Of a stretch of 64,000 nucleotides of DNA, positions 1-11,819 are shown piece after piece. This DNA comes from Kalaharituber pfeilii. Its lineage: Eukaryota > Ascomycota > Pezizomycetes > Pezizales > Pezizaceae. The notes under the pieces are model-generated. The model saw only the letters and a list, made by a program, of their open reading frames with translations, was not told the DNA's origin and made no database searches. The translations under genes were made by a program, and so were the position numbers. Where the stretch lies: assembly GCA_015179045.1 (NCBI GenBank), contig WHUZ01000079.1, positions 62,001 to 126,000 of the forward strand, in the 5' to 3' direction. Every line of letters begins with the position of its first letter. Positions within the stretch are counted from its first letter, which is position 1.

Positions 1-769
1 TGCAGCTCCTATTGTATTTACAGCAGTAAGTTTGAAGATGCTAGTCAGCTGCTGTCAATCTTTCTGGTTGGTCAGGACCAGCGATAATAGCACTTTTTTA
101 AATTGCTATATCGCACTTGCCAGTAACCCATCCCTCCCGTAAGGTTTCCTGTAGTTCCGGAATGATTATATCTCCTTCGCCAGGCCAAGTAGGCCGGTTG
201 GTGAGCTGCAAAATCTCTGTGGGTCGGCCGCAATCCCCTTCTGCATATTTTCAATTCACAGTCGTCCGAGTACCGCCAAAATTATTTATAATTAGATACA
301 ATGTACTATACTGAGGTTGAATAGAAGTAAAAAACTAACCCTGACCCAGTTGAGTCATGGTAAGGGGAGGAAAAAAAAAAAAAAGAAAAAAAAAAAAGGA
401 AGAAAAAGAAAAAGAAAAAAATAAACACTGTCACAGTCGCAACATGCAAATTGAAGCCAAACAAATGTACGTTGAGGATGTGATCCAATTATGATGGCTT
501 TCAAACTGGGCATTCTAACCCGTGAAACCTACTAGCTACGCACTGCCTTAACCGATCCAGTCTAGAAATGATGCGCACGTTGATGTAATGAGCTTGAGGT
601 GCAGTTCAGCATTGACGGCAAATGGTTCTCACTAAGTAATGAAGTATCACTTCGGACCCAGAGCCTCAAGTTCATATGCATGTACCTGATTCTCGTGCCC
701 ATTATTACCATGTGTTGTATTGATATTTATTTGCTGGTCTCCCTGGTTGGGTTGTTGCGAAGGAGTCGT
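1..769. other. No gene seen; purine microsatellite
   Basis: No supported coding region. An A/G-rich simple repeat lies at about 368-421; the poly-Phe reading frame it creates on the minus strand is an artefact of composition. The rest, the 3' flank of the kelch gene that follows, shows nothing recognisable. Confidence 0.6.
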
Positions 770-2531
770 TCAGGAACTACGTTGACCTTTACTGTGGACG
801 AGGTGGGGCAGATATTTAAAGGAGACTATAGAGATGAAGACTAAGAACGCGCAGCCTGCGAGGATAATGCCAGCAATGACTCCTGGCGACAAGGTTTTGG
901 GGGCTGGGGAGGAAGAAATGGTGGTACTGTGGTTAGAGTTGGCACTGACGTTGAAGATTCGGTATAGGCGGTTGTCTTCGAAGCCGCCTTCAGGAAAAGT
1001 GAAAGTAGCATCTCCTTCACCACTTTGAATGGCATTAGTAAGTACACTTCCACATGGCCATAATATGTTACTTGGTAGACATGCGGAGCACATATATGTA
1101 AAGGACAAACTTACTCTCCGCCAATCACATCGTACAATTGCTTTGGAACCTTGTACCGTCCTTTTTCTGAGTCCGCTTGCACATCAATCTTCGTTGTCCA
1201 TTCTAGGGTGCTCAAATCAAATAGCTGTATTCCGGCATTCGAATCACACTTGTGATCGCCGGAGGCCTCGATTCCACGATAAACGACCATATACTTATCA
1301 TGCACTTTCGCACATGCAGCATCGAATCTGTTATATGCGTCGCCAATACCATCAATGTTAACCCAGTGGAAAGATGGCAAGGACAAAATATGGAGGTTCC
1401 AGAAACTCTGACCACGGGCGTCATGACCACCGTAGAAATAGATGTTGTGACTGGATCCATCGGGCGCTGAGGCGACGACGGCGCACGACTGCACCCGAGC
1501 CGAAGGGAAGTTATCTCTGCGCGAGGTTGTAGATTGGTTGAACCATGTGTGTGTCGCAATATCATAAACGAAAACATTCTGGAGCGATATCTATGTGCAA
1601 ATCCCAAAACACGGATCAGATGGGTCATCATTGCATGTGAACTTCTGAGAATCAGATAATGGATTGAGTTACTGCAACTTACAAATGAATCATCCACCTT
1701 GCCGCCAAGTAACACTAACACACCATTCCCTTCAGTGCCAATGTTCCTAATAAATACCATATTCCCTCGTTGTGATTGACCCACCACAATCGGGCTGTCC
1801 GTTTGCACTTTTTCAACCTTCACCTCTTCTGCCGCACTAACCTCTGGCACTCTCATCAATACCTCTAATGCCTTTTTCGCTGGCAAATCCACGGTATCCT
1901 TCCCTTCAGGGTATACAACCCCACCATACAACCACCCTACTTCCCCTTCCACATCATACGCCGAGGCGGCTAGAGCAACAGTGTCCAATCCCAGTCCCGA
2001 GTCAGACTTCTCAAGCCATTCGTTTTTAGCAATTTCATATGTCCAGAGTCCACCCTGCAATATAACGCGTGGGGAATATTTCGTCCCATTTCCCGCAATA
2101 CACTGGAGTACCATCGGGCTCCTCCAAATAGATGTAGCCTTCCCTTGCGGGCAAAAAAACCCCCCCCGACGACGCGGGGAATTTCGTCAGGTAAGCGTTG
2201 AGCAGTGATAACAGAGGCGTAGTCATTACGTAGGTTGTCAATTTTGGAGAAGTCCAGGATGTAGAGGTAGGAACTTGAGAATCTTGGGTTAGTCCTCTCA
2301 ATGGAATTAGAGTCCCGATCCAAAATCTGGTATCCTCCAATCGCATATAATGTATTTCCGGATTGTGTGACTGTAAACAAGCACCCAGATTCGGTCAGCA
2401 TTCCTCAGATTGCATTCCAGTGGGTCCTTCTTTTGGTGAAAAATCCTGCTGAGGTATGACTCACGCATCATCTGGCCTGCTAAACAGACATCGTTAATCC
2501 AATCTATGTCCGTCGGAATTGTGTCAGTCAT
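770..2531 (-). pseudogene. Kelch-repeat membrane protein, frameshifted copy
   Basis: Four-exon kelch gene, third paralogue of those at 15163 and 35964. Exons by alignment to the paralogues: 2465-2531, 1683-2370, 1115-1590 and 770-1022, with GT-AG introns in the same places and phases. Kelch blades are visible as LYAIGG, LHLFGG, GWLYGG, LVLLGG and IYFYGG followed by W-ending strands; the last exon has one hydrophobic membrane helix (PGVIAGIILAGCAFLV region) and a short basic tail. Kelch propellers mediate protein binding; the partner is unknown. Exon 2 has a one-base deletion relative to the paralogues at about 2110-2130: the frame reading FGGA is lost and the frame resuming at GNGTKYSPRV is shifted. 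All splice sites are intact, so it is either a recent pseudogene or a sequencing error. Divergence from the other two copies is much greater than between them. No signal peptide is visible at the chosen start. Confidence 0.8.
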
Positions 2532-3490
2532 GACTGTCGACCTGGTAAATTCTTAGTATCAAAAAGGTGACCTCTGGAAATGTGTTAATGCTATGTATAC
2601 CCCGTTGGTAGCAATCAGGCAAAGACTCAAATGATATGTTCTCAAAAGCACTTCTTCCACAGTGCGGTTGTGTTAATTCAGGAAGAAGACCCACTGTCAA
2701 AGAGAATTCTGGCTGAATTAAGGAATCGATTCTCGAGGCGAGTTTATCGAGAAGTGCTGCACCACGGGAAGCTGAAGTAAAATTGCGCCGCTGAGTGTTC
2801 TCGTCAGGACGTCGACACGCAATGCGTTTTGCACTACTGCAGGAAGAGGCTGGGGATCACCTTAGCACTCTCAAACTGAAAAGCATGACCCTCTTCCGCG
2901 GGCGCACATGCACTTTTCTTTACTGCGACAATGGTTATGGGGCTGGGAGAAATTACTATGAAACATACATATCTGAGGAGAGAAAACTTTTGAGAAAACC
3001 TTTTCAATGCCAGCAAAAACGCACAGACTCCTGTTCAATGCCAGCAATGTTTATAATAGAGAAAACCTTTTTTTTCCCCTGTTTTCATGACGCCACTGAG
3101 ATTTTTCCCCATAGTAACACTCGACAGCTTGGCAGGTTTCTAAGGCAGCCGCGCTCAGCAAGCGCGCTGCCAATACCCCTTTACTTGAGTTGTCCATATA
3201 CTTACCCTTTTCTTTGCCGCGTCCTCCGGGCCGAGTATAGCATACTGGTATTGCCGGCTCAGTTCCGCCTCCAAATAGCGGCCACCCAGCATCCACTCCA
3301 TGCCGCAGCATGCGCTCCACATTCAATAACCCACCTGCCGCTCGCTCTATCACCCACCACACTCCCTGCTACCCACCACGTGCTTTACCCACTGCCCACT
3401 TTGCTCGCCAGGCCACCCATTCGCCGCACCCACTGCTCGCTGCGATACAACCTGCTTTACCAACCCACAACGCGCTCTGCCACCCACTAC
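2532..3490. other. Intergenic, upstream of kelch copy 1
   Basis: No supported gene. The 246-codon frame at 2795-3535 is composition-driven: it runs into the CCACCCGCTGC repeat, has no domain and no paralogue. Confidence 0.5.
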
Positions 3491-3588
3491 TCGCTAAACC
3501 ACCCGCTGCTTGCTGAACCACCCGCTGCCTGCTAAACCACCCGCTGCTTGCTAAACCACCCGCTGCTTGCTAAACCACCCACCACCAC
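3491..3588. repeat. 21-bp tandem repeat
   Basis: About four to five head-to-tail copies of a unit beginning CCACCCGCTGCTTGCTAAA, nearly identical. The upstream 150 bp holds looser relatives (CACCCACTACTCGCT). Confidence 0.8.
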
Positions 3589-3639
3589 TGAACCATCAAT
3601 AGAACTAATCCGTGGACCGTCAGGCATAGAAAACTAGCA

Positions 3640-4370
3640 GTAGTCGTAATGAAAGTGAGGTGTGGTAAAAAAAAAAGCGAAAATCAGCGATTACCAGCAA
3701 TGGCAGCAATAGGCGGTGGTAATGAAAAGTGAGGTATGGTAAAAACGTGAAAATCAGCAGTCGCTGGTAGCGGCTGCGGCAGGAGGTTAATGTAAAATGT
3801 AGTAAAAAGCGAGCAGTTGCCAGCAGCGGCTGCAGTAGGAAGTGGTAATGAAGAGTGAGGTATGGTAAAAACGCGAAAATCAGCAGTCGCCAGTAGCGGT
3901 TGCTGTAGGAAGTAGTAATGAGATGTGAGGTATGGTTAAAAACGCGAAAATCAGCAGTAGCTGCGGTAGGAAGTGTAATGCAATGTGTGATGTGGTGAAA
4001 AACGAACTGTCGCCAGCAGCAGCTGCTGTAGGAAGTAATAATGAGATGTGAAGTGTGGTGAAACACGAACTGTTGCCAGCAGCAGCTGCGGTAGTGGTAA
4101 TGAAAAGTGAGGTATGGTAAGAAACGCGAAAATCCGCAGTCGGCAGCAGAGGCTGCGGTAGGAAGAACAGGTATGGCAAAGAAAGCCAAAATCAGCAGTC
4201 GGCATCAGCGGTTGCAGTAGCAAGTAGAGGTATGGTAAAACGCGAAAATCAGCAGTCGCTGGTAGCAGCAGCAGTATCTATCTCATAGCAGTAGTAATAA
4301 AATGTAAAAAAATGATGAAACACACGAGAATTAGCAATAACCGCCACCAGTAGCAGTGGTAATAAACTGA
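3640..4370. repeat. Degenerate 60-70 bp tandem array
   Basis: About eleven imperfect units, each with GTGAGGTATGGTAAAAACG, then GAAAATCAGCAGTCGC and a CAG/CGG-rich stretch. The array reads open in several minus-strand frames, but these are in-phase repeats, not a gene. Confidence 0.8.
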
Positions 4371-4503
4371 ACTTTTTTATAGCATTACTCGCGTGCCGCC
4401 CTAGTGGCTATGGTGAGATATTGGCATGTATATAGAATGAATATATTCTCTAAACGATTAATTAAATTGGGTCAGCACCTAGAAAGGCGCAGAGCCCCAA
4501 CCA

Positions 4504-4780
4504 TATAGTATTGCAATTGCATCCTGACAGTATAGTAATACAATTGTGCCCTGACAGTACAGTAATACAATTGCATCCTGATTATACATTATTGCAATTG
4601 CGTCCTGGTAGTATGGAGGTGAAATTACGTCCTTCTGACAGTATAGTAATACAATTGCACCCTGAAAGCACAGTAATGCAATTGCGTTCGGATTGTACAT
4701 TATTGCAATTACGTCCTGGCAGTATAGTGGTGCTGTTGCGTCCTGATAATAGTAGTGTAGATATGCGTCTGGACACATAA
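4504..4780. repeat. 27-bp tandem repeat
   Basis: Ten units of 27 bp with the core CAATTGCRTCCTGACAGTA. Because 27 is a multiple of three, both strands stay open for about 90 codons; no coding role is supported. One unit has a 3-bp insertion near 4632. Confidence 0.85.
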
Positions 4781-4799
4781 TATCAATAGTTGTATCCTG

Positions 4800-5900
4800 G
4801 CACTGACCTCATGGCACTAACGTCAGGACGCCCATGACGCAAAAAAGACAAAAATATACTAGACGCTCCTGGGACGTACCTATATGGCTTCCTGACGCAC
4901 TTTTAAAGACCTAGTACCCTCGACCCTGAAAATCACCGTTAGGAGAGAGGCTTCTGTAATGAACCAACCTCCACCATGGCCTGAAATGTTCTTCTCATGC
5001 ATGATGCGGGAGAGCCATAAAACTAAGGTATCTAGTCTACTGTAATGAACCAACCTCTACCACAGCCCGAAACCCTGCCACAGCCCGAACTCCTGCCACG
5101 TGGCAGCAGTCTCTGAAGCTCCCGACCTACACCACCAGCCCTGAGTTCTTATGCATAGCAGCCGCTTGCATCCCAGCTGCTGCCTGTATATTCCTAACTA
5201 TCCTCTTACATTTGTCTAGAATATTCTCCCGTATTAGTTTGAAGGTTCTTCTACATTAGCTTGAAGTTTCTCCTGCGCTAGTTGGATTCTCCTGCGTCTA
5301 GAATGTTCTTCTGCTTCCGCCAAGCTCCTGGGCTCTCCATAAAGGAGGCTCATCCCCACCTCCCTCTCTGCTCTTCACGTAACAACTTGTATCCACACCC
5401 AAGCTGTACGTAGCCCTTCATACATCCACCTCTCCACATCATATAGCGCCGACTGTCTCTACCCGCCGTGAACTTACCCTGACGCCCGCTGCCTCCCTGG
5501 CGGCCGCTGCCTACCCTGAACCTCGACCCCGACCCTGACCCATTCTTTACAGTAATACCGCATCTACACCAGGCTTCTACAACTCAGAATTACGGACTCA
5601 AATTTTTATTTCATAAATCAACCACATCTGATTCAAAATTAAAGGCCGAGCACATGTACTATTTCGCTTGCTTTAAAACATCAGCAAAAAAGGAAAAGGG
5701 AGTTTGCGCCCTCAGCGCCTGCAGTGCCAGGGCGCAGGGGCGCTGGGGCACAAACTCGACTCCACAACACGCGATCCCGGGTCAGCACGTCATCAACGCA
5801 TGAGTTCGTGCTACTGCGTCCCCAACGTGGAGGGCGCAGTCTACTGAATGACTCCTCAGGGACGCAGTTGACCCAATAGGCCTCGTTGGTAAAGCAGGTA
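4800..5900. other. Intergenic; possible solo LTR
   Basis: A direct repeat beginning TGTAATGAACCAACCTC occurs at about 4955 and 5040, and a TTTACA occurs near 5550, giving a TG...CA frame of 500-600 bp with a TATA-like CATAAAGG at about 5339. I found no clean target duplication and no internal retroelement, so a solo LTR is only a suggestion. Confidence 0.25.
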
Positions 5901-5904
5901 ACCT

Positions 5905-5960
5905 TTTTTTTTTTTTTTTTTATTTCACGTGACCCCGCTTGTAGCTGTTCGCCATGGCAG
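5905..5960 (-). mobile_element. Tail-only retroposon, family B
   Basis: Poly(T) followed by the reverse complement of the family B 3' terminus (GCCATGGCGAACAGC...). Flanked by the 13-bp direct repeat AAGCAGGTAACCT at 5892-5904 and 5961-5973. Confidence 0.85.
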
Positions 5961-5974
5961 AAGCAGGTAACCTA

Positions 5975-6180
5975 ATAGGCCTCTTCATAACACAGGTCAC
6001 CTAGTGAGTCTTGTTGGAAACGCAGGTTGCCTCGTGAGTCTCGTTAATAACGCAGGCCACCTGGTAACTCTCGTTGGTAACGCAGGTAACCTGGTGGATC
6101 TCGTTGAGCACGCTGTTGACAGGATTGGGCTCGTTGGGGACGCAATTTACTCTATGGTCTCGTGGGGGGCGCACTGCAAC
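5975..6180. repeat. About 36-bp tandem repeat
   Basis: Five to six degenerate units built on CTCGTTGGTAACGCAGGTAA and GTGAGTCTCGTT. The family B insertion at 5905 landed in the first unit. Confidence 0.65.
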
Positions 6181-6279
6181 TGTAGTACCACGTTGTCAAC
6201 TCTGTTTACACATCCTCATGTGTCCTCAATTTGCTATGGAATTGTTTGTTCATTTCTAGCTATCGAGATATATACAGGT

Positions 6280-6644
6280 GCCCTTTCACAACCTCTCCAT
6301 GCCAATACTGCTCCACCGCATCGCCGTACCCTTTCACCACCCCTCCATGCCGCACCACTCCACAGCATTCCCGTACCCTTTCACTACCTCTCTATGCCAC
6401 ACCGCTCCACCGCATTCTCGTAGATTGAGCCTTCCATATCTTGCGCCGCAGAGGAAGGCCTGCCATACCTGTTAAATTGAACTCATTCTGCCATTCTCGT
6501 GCTGTTGAAAGAGCCCTATAATAGCTGTCAGATTGAGCTCATACCCATATTACTTAGTTTGTTTGCCTTTTGTTTGTCTTCTCTCTTTTCCTTTTAATAA
6601 GACCCTCGCCATAGCCCATAGGGCGGCACGCGAGTAATGAAATG

Positions 6645-6686
<42 letters not shown>

Positions 6687-7200
6687 CCATATATCTCGCG
6701 ATGTTGAAAGGGACCCGCAATACCCGTGATATTGACCTCATTCTGCCATTCTCGTGTTGTCGATTGGGCCCCATCGTACGTGTCAGATTCAGCTCACGTT
6801 CACACATCTCGCGATGTTGAAAGGGACCCGCCATACATATGAAATTGCACTCATCATGCCATTCTCGTGCCGTCCAAAGGGCCCTACGGTACGTGTCAGA
6901 TTCAGCTCATGTTCACACATCTCGCGACGTTGAAAGGGACCCACCATACCTGTAAATTGAGCTCATTTTGCAACATCTTGTGCTGGCGGAAGGGCCCGGC
7001 GGTATCGTTAAGTTAAGTTCATGTTCACACATCTCGCGACATTACAAGGGACCTGCCATACCTGTGAATTGAACCCACGTTGCCACATCTCGCATCGCGA
7101 AACCTCATGTTGCCATATCTCGCACTGTCAAGAGAGGCCTGCCATACCTGTTAATAGAGCTCATTCTGCAGCATTTCGTGTTGTCGAGGGAGACCTGTTA
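6280..7200. repeat. Dispersed satellite, block 1
   Basis: Degenerate units of roughly 60-70 bp with CATACCTGT.AAATTGAGCTCA, TTCTGCCATTCTCGTG and TTGAAAGGGACCCGCC. The same sequence occurs in reverse complement in the blocks at 26890-27270 and 31199-31510. Confidence 0.7.
6551..6682 (+). mobile_element. LINE 3' end, family A
   Basis: 133 bp of LINE 3' untranslated sequence ending in the family A hairpin and a long poly(A). Flanked by ATACCCATAT at 6541-6550 and about 6683-6692. Inserted in satellite block 1. Confidence 0.8.
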
Positions 7201-7287
7201 ATATGTGTGAGTAAGTTGTGCGATGTGAGTAGGTTGTGCGATGTGTTGCCTCACCTCGAAGAAGGACGAAGAAGGACTTTCAATGAA

Positions 7288-8028
7288 AAATGCTTCTTCT
7301 TAAGCTTTGAAAAATGGATCAATTCTCCAATGTCCATTCGTGTTGTATCTTATTTTGTTGTAACTTTTTCGCTATTTCATTGGTATTTTGTCGTTATTTT
7401 ATTTCATCTTATTATATATTGTTCGGAAGGTCTTCTACTGGAGCTGGAGCAGAGAAGGTGCGCTGTGATACATGTCTCGCGGATAAGCGGTAAGGTTCAT
7501 TGTACTACGGTCTATGGTGGAGCGTATCCAGAAGGAACCAGTTGTAACATTTGCTGACTTGCTAACTAATATACCAAATTCATGTCACCCCCTTTTCTTA
7601 CTCGTTGTACTAGTACCCCAGCTGTTCTTGTTGGTTACGTGCGCTGCTCTGCCCATGTACGCTGACACTGATCGTTCCCTTCTCAGCTGCATCTTCGGGC
7701 GCCATCCTCCTTTACCTGGCTCCATTGCCTCTTGCACCAGTCGCTCGAGCACTCCTCGTCCAATAGCTTCCCTGTTCCTTGTACCATCACTTTACCTCTT
7801 CTCGCAATGGTTGCTTTACAACTTATCCAACAAGATGGGCTGCAATACTAAGAAAGAACTGCTTGCTTGCTTGCTTCCACTGCTACTTTAGAGCTGTGAA
7901 ATCGAATATACCCAGTTCAGCAGTGGCGGAGATGGATGCACTTGGTTTCATTCCGGTAGAAGTATATACGTCAGAAGTCGATATGTGGAGATTGGGCCGC
8001 AGCAAAACTTTTTCGCAATCATTGTGAG
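7288..8028 (+). repeat. Duplicated segment S, copy 1
   Basis: About 740 bp matching 31797-33107 in reverse complement at high identity. Copy 1 keeps the uninterrupted target (CTGATCGTTCCC, 7668-7679) where copy 2 carries a LINE fragment. Open frames such as 7514-7891 have no recognisable domain and are not conserved between the copies. Confidence 0.75.
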
Positions 8029-8699
8029 TACTAGCCGAAAAAATAAGTATCCGGACAGGCGACCAATGCATATTATGCGCTATGCAGTTTTTGGTATAAA
8101 CTAGCATATTTTTGTATGGTTGGCTCCTTAGACCAGTCCAAATTTCATGATAGGGTCCAATTTTTATTATGTCTATATAGTACTGAGATAAAAATTTTCG
8201 AGAATAACTTGGGCCTCCTCTCTTATCGGGCCAATAGATTTCTATACTTTGTGGCTATGACCTCTACAAGTGGCTTCTGATCAGCACTTTTAATGTAACT
8301 GTGCAAATCTCTGTCAACTTGAGTAAGTCGTCCTATCAAACTAATCAAAATAAAGATAGCTCGACTTCTATGATATTCTCCTGAATTAAGAATAAATCTA
8401 TCTTAAAACTACCTCCTCACCTTCATCCCTTTACAACTCCGCAACTTGACAATGCAAAGGTAAGAGCCACTTTTATTCCATTGGCACTACTATATTGATA
8501 TTGAAAAAATTATAGGTTATCGGGTTGTACTCTACTAAACTTGCTACTTGAGGAACCTGAATGCTATAGTGGGTAGCCTAATAGGTAAGTGAGAATGCAC
8601 TATACGATTCAGTGAAGGGTTCAGCAAGCAATTCATTATGTGAGCTAACCATCAGCTTAGCAGATGAGTTAGAAAGTTCAACAAACAAGTCCAGCATAT

Positions 8700-8860
8700 A
8701 TTTCTACAAGCAATTTTGCAAGCGATTCGGTAGGAGATTCAGCAGGTACTTAAGCCGGAGATTCAGCAGGGGATTTAGCAGGAGATTCAGCAGCCGATTC
8801 AATAATGATTCAGCAGGCCATTCAGCGGGCGATTCAGCAAGTGATTCAGCAAGGTGTAGT
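8700..8860. repeat. 12-bp minisatellite (GATTCAGCAGGN)
   Basis: Around a dozen variants of GATTCAGCAGGC in tandem. Open on both strands as a consequence of the period. Inside the 8031-11714 element. Confidence 0.75.
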
Positions 8861-9337
8861 TGATGGGTAGGCAACTGGAAAGTTGGAAGTTCAGAAGAGA
8901 TAGTGAGCATAGTGGTGGGATTTTAGTTAGAGTAGTTGATTAGATAAAGTTGACAGATACAGTTGTTGTAAATATGACTGCAGTAGAGGGATGGAAATAT
9001 CCAGATAGGAATATGACATCTAAGGATATTAGAGACCAATTTCAAAGGTGCGGGTCTTGATAATACAGTGTAGCGTTCGCACTCGGTGTGAGTTCTGAGT
9101 CGGTTTTTCTGAGTGAGTGGGGTTTCGGGTCGGTTTGTCACACCATAAAACGTACCCGCTAAGTGAGCCGGTATGAGTTGTATGTATAGCGTGACTGAGT
9201 TGGTGTGACAATGTACAACTACTACTCAGTTCTAGAGTGAGTTTATAGTAGGGTCGGAGGAATTTTGTTAAAGGCTTACACCGACTCAGCTCACACCGAT
9301 GTGAACACTACCTGAGTGCTATCCTTCGGTGTCAAGT

Positions 9338-10342
9338 CGACATCCCCTACCACTACACGTAATGCCATTCCAACCAGGTGACACCTCAAGAGAAGAGTGG
9401 GAAGACAGGTTAGCCAGAGAAGAAGACGAAGGGTAGACATGTGTCTACACTGACGGGAGTAGGATGGGCGATAGCACTGGAGCAGGAACCCATCACAACT
9501 AGACAAACACATCACTGTATCTAGGCACCCATGCGACAGTGAATGACGCGGAACTGATGGCAATGGGCGAGGCAATGGCCCAGGACGGAGAGCTGCTGAT
9601 CATCACAGATTCCAGGATAGTGATCACCAAGCTAAGGAAAATCGCGGATGGCCACCTAACACACGAGGGTCCCGCCCAAGTTGTGAGAGAGCAGTAGGAA
9701 AAGAGGGCAGGGAGAGGTGACCTAGACGTAGCCGTCATGTGGGTTAAATCACATATAGGCATTCAGGGCAACAGCGAGGCAGACAGAGCTGCCAAAGGCG
9801 GCACCGCCCTACAATAATCAGGACGAGACGGTCACCGAAGCCGGGATTCGCCAGTATACCGAAGCCCAGAGGGCCGAGGAAAGGAACAGACTACAACTGA
9901 CATAGGCCACTCCAATGGCTAGCTAACCGAAAGCTGGTCACCACGCTGGCTGGCATCCTAGGAAACAAGGGACTGAGACAATGGAAACACCAAATCGGAA
10001 AGGTGGACTCGCCGGAATGTAGGTGGTGTGGCAGAGCGCTAGAAAACACCATCCACATCTTCAACGAATGCCAACCCTGGAAAGACAAATGGCCGGGAGG
10101 AGAAGCAGACCTTAAGGCGCCCCCTAAGGCAAGAGAAGGGAAGGAGACAATCTGGTCAGGTTATTGACGTGGGCAGGGATGGACTAGACAACGGTTTAGC
10201 ATTTCACTTTTCCTTTACTTTCATTTTTACTTATTTCACATTTCCAGTCAGATTTTATTCAGTCATATGTAACTAAACATCGCCATAGCCCATAGGGCGG
10301 CACGCGATTAATGATATATAAAAAAAAAAAAAAAAAAAAAAA
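9338..10342 (+). mobile_element. LINE fragment: RNase H and C-terminus, degenerate
   Basis: Truncated, mutated LINE. In plus-strand frames it shows RNase H remnants (TDGSRMGDSTGAG, VNDAELMAMGEA, MWVKSHIGIQGN), then a C-terminal Cys-His knuckle (CRWCGRALENTIHIFNEC), a 3' untranslated region, the family A hairpin of the ATCGC/GCGAT type at about 10290, and poly(A). Several frameshifts and stops break the frame. Flanked by the 13-bp duplication TTCGGTGTCAAGT at 9325-9337 and 10343-10355. Confidence 0.85.
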
Positions 10343-10375
10343 TTCGGTGTCAAGTGTACACCTCTATCCTCTTGA

Positions 10376-10458
10376 TGTCACCCCCCCAGGGCGCATCACC
10401 CCCCTAGGCGCGTCACCCCCTAGGCGCGTCACTTCCCTAGGTGTGCCACGCCCCTAGC
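10376..10458. repeat. GC-rich short tandem repeat
   Basis: About four copies of an 18-20 bp unit, CCCTAGGCGCGTCACCCC. Followed by about 180 bp of GC-rich unique sequence with no gene. Confidence 0.7.
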
Positions 10459-10689
10459 AGTTGTATGGACCCCCGAGCGAAGCGAGTGGGGTCTCTCAGG
10501 GAGCATGTGTGCAAGCGGATGTTCAAAACTCACTCTGAAGGATCCTCGCGGTCGTGAGGGTACTCCGTGACAGCACCAGAGCCCCTAACCCCGGTCGCAA
10601 GCTCTGCCTCAGCCCCCGCCGCACGCTCTGCCCCCATTGCGAGCGTAGCGAGCGGGCATTCTCTAGTCAGAAGTACTGACCTAATGAAA

Positions 10690-11582
10690 TCCGGACAGCT
10701 GACATAATGAATTTGGGTCTTCTCCGCAATTCTGGAGACCCCCTATCATACAGCAGCAGAATAAATACAAGAACAAGGTAATATATACTAGGAAGGCAGG
10801 CAAAAAATGTCCGGGTAAAGACTCAATTATCATACTAAGTAAGATACTAATATTCTTATAGGTGCTAAAATAACCCCCCTGGAAAAGAACAGCCATTGTG
10901 GCCTACATTGAGGTATTCGCATACCAAATAGCTGAAATCAACATGCACTGACATCATTGAGAATGGAGTTTTGAGAGCTTCACATATGCATCAGCTACAA
11001 ATCTGAAGCTGTAATAAAGTGCAGATGAGAGTACTGCAACTGGAGGTAGGTCACTACTGCTTGTTTTCACTGCTATTGTAGTGCTCTTCTGTAGCCTGCT
11101 CCAGAGGCTTTTCTGGAAGTTTTTGCGGAGGCTGTTCTAGAGGCTGTTCCGGAGGCTGTTCCGCGGAGGCTATTCCGGATGCTGTTTGAGTAGCTGTTGA
11201 CATGCTACGAGCAGCTGTTCGAGCAGCTCTTTAAGAGGGTGTTCCGGAAGCTGTTCAGACTCGGAGGCTGTTTCGGGCGCTGTTTCGGAGGTTGTTTCAG
11301 AGGTTGTTTGAGCTCGAACAGCCTCTTAAACAGTATTTCAATGGTCTCTGGAAAAGCCCTGAAGAGCAGTCTGGAAATCTTAGGATCTATCAGAATAGTA
11401 GTCAGACTATCAAAATAGTAAGTTTTGATCATTATAATGCCTGAACCTGTACTTATTCGTAGTTGCCTGTAGTGCCATTTTCATATTCCTAGTAAAGGAC
11501 CTACATCTATTTGCCTTGTCCTCATACGTAGGTATAGGACTGTTGGTGTTGCAAGTCCCAAATTCGTTATGTCAGCTGTCCG
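10690..11582. repeat. Nested inverted-repeat pair
   Basis: ATCCGGACAGCTGACATAA at about 10691 is found in reverse complement at about 11562-11580, both facing outward, with GAATTTGGG matching further inward. This may be a second, nested mini-transposon or a partly rearranged end of the outer element, whose own repeat also contains ATCCGGACAG. No target duplication is clear. Confidence 0.5.
11090..11330. repeat. 12-bp minisatellite (CTGTTCCGGAGG)
   Basis: About 18 variants of the 12-bp unit CTGTTCCGGAGG. The open frames on both strands follow from its period. Confidence 0.75.
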
Positions 11583-11819
11583 GATAATAAAATTGGACAC
11601 TATCCATACTGAGTGTCATAGCCAAGCATACGAAAATATGCTAGTTTATGCCAAATACTGCATAGCGCATAATATGCATTTACCCCCTGTCCGGATACTT
11701 ATTTTTTCGGCTAGTATAATATTGAAGGTTTGTGACTAATCATTCCAAAAGCTCTTGATTATGTATCTGATATTACTATTAATCATTTTCTCTATATTGT
11801 TTATGAACTATGGAGGCAT

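Larger units (their letters stand above)
8031..11714. mobile_element. 3.7 kb inverted-repeat element with TA duplication
   Basis: Terminal inverted repeats of about 100-140 bp: the left begins CTAGCCGAAAAAATAAGTAT at 8031 and its reverse complement ends at 11714. Both ends abut TA (8029-8030, 11715-11716), the target of Tc1/mariner/pogo transposons. No transposase is visible, so it is non-autonomous. It contains a 12-bp minisatellite, a LINE fragment with its own target duplication, a GC-rich short repeat and a second inverted repeat pair. Superfamily is inferred from TA only. Confidence 0.75.

Noticed and set aside
306..488. Poly-Phe and poly-Lys reading frames at homopolymers (also 14252, 19120, 39511, 44705)
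   Set aside because: They are translations of poly(A)/poly(T) tails or A/G microsatellites joined to retroposon ends, with no domain.
3620..4223. Long minus-strand frames over the 70-bp array
   Set aside because: The repeat period keeps several frames open at once. No conserved protein or codon bias.
4504..4780. CRISPR array
   Set aside because: Units are contiguous with no distinct spacers, degenerate, and the genome is eukaryotic by its introns.
4954..5552. Full LTR retrotransposon
   Set aside because: No gag-pol frame, no primer-binding site, no paired LTR and no target duplication. Kept only as a weak solo-LTR idea.
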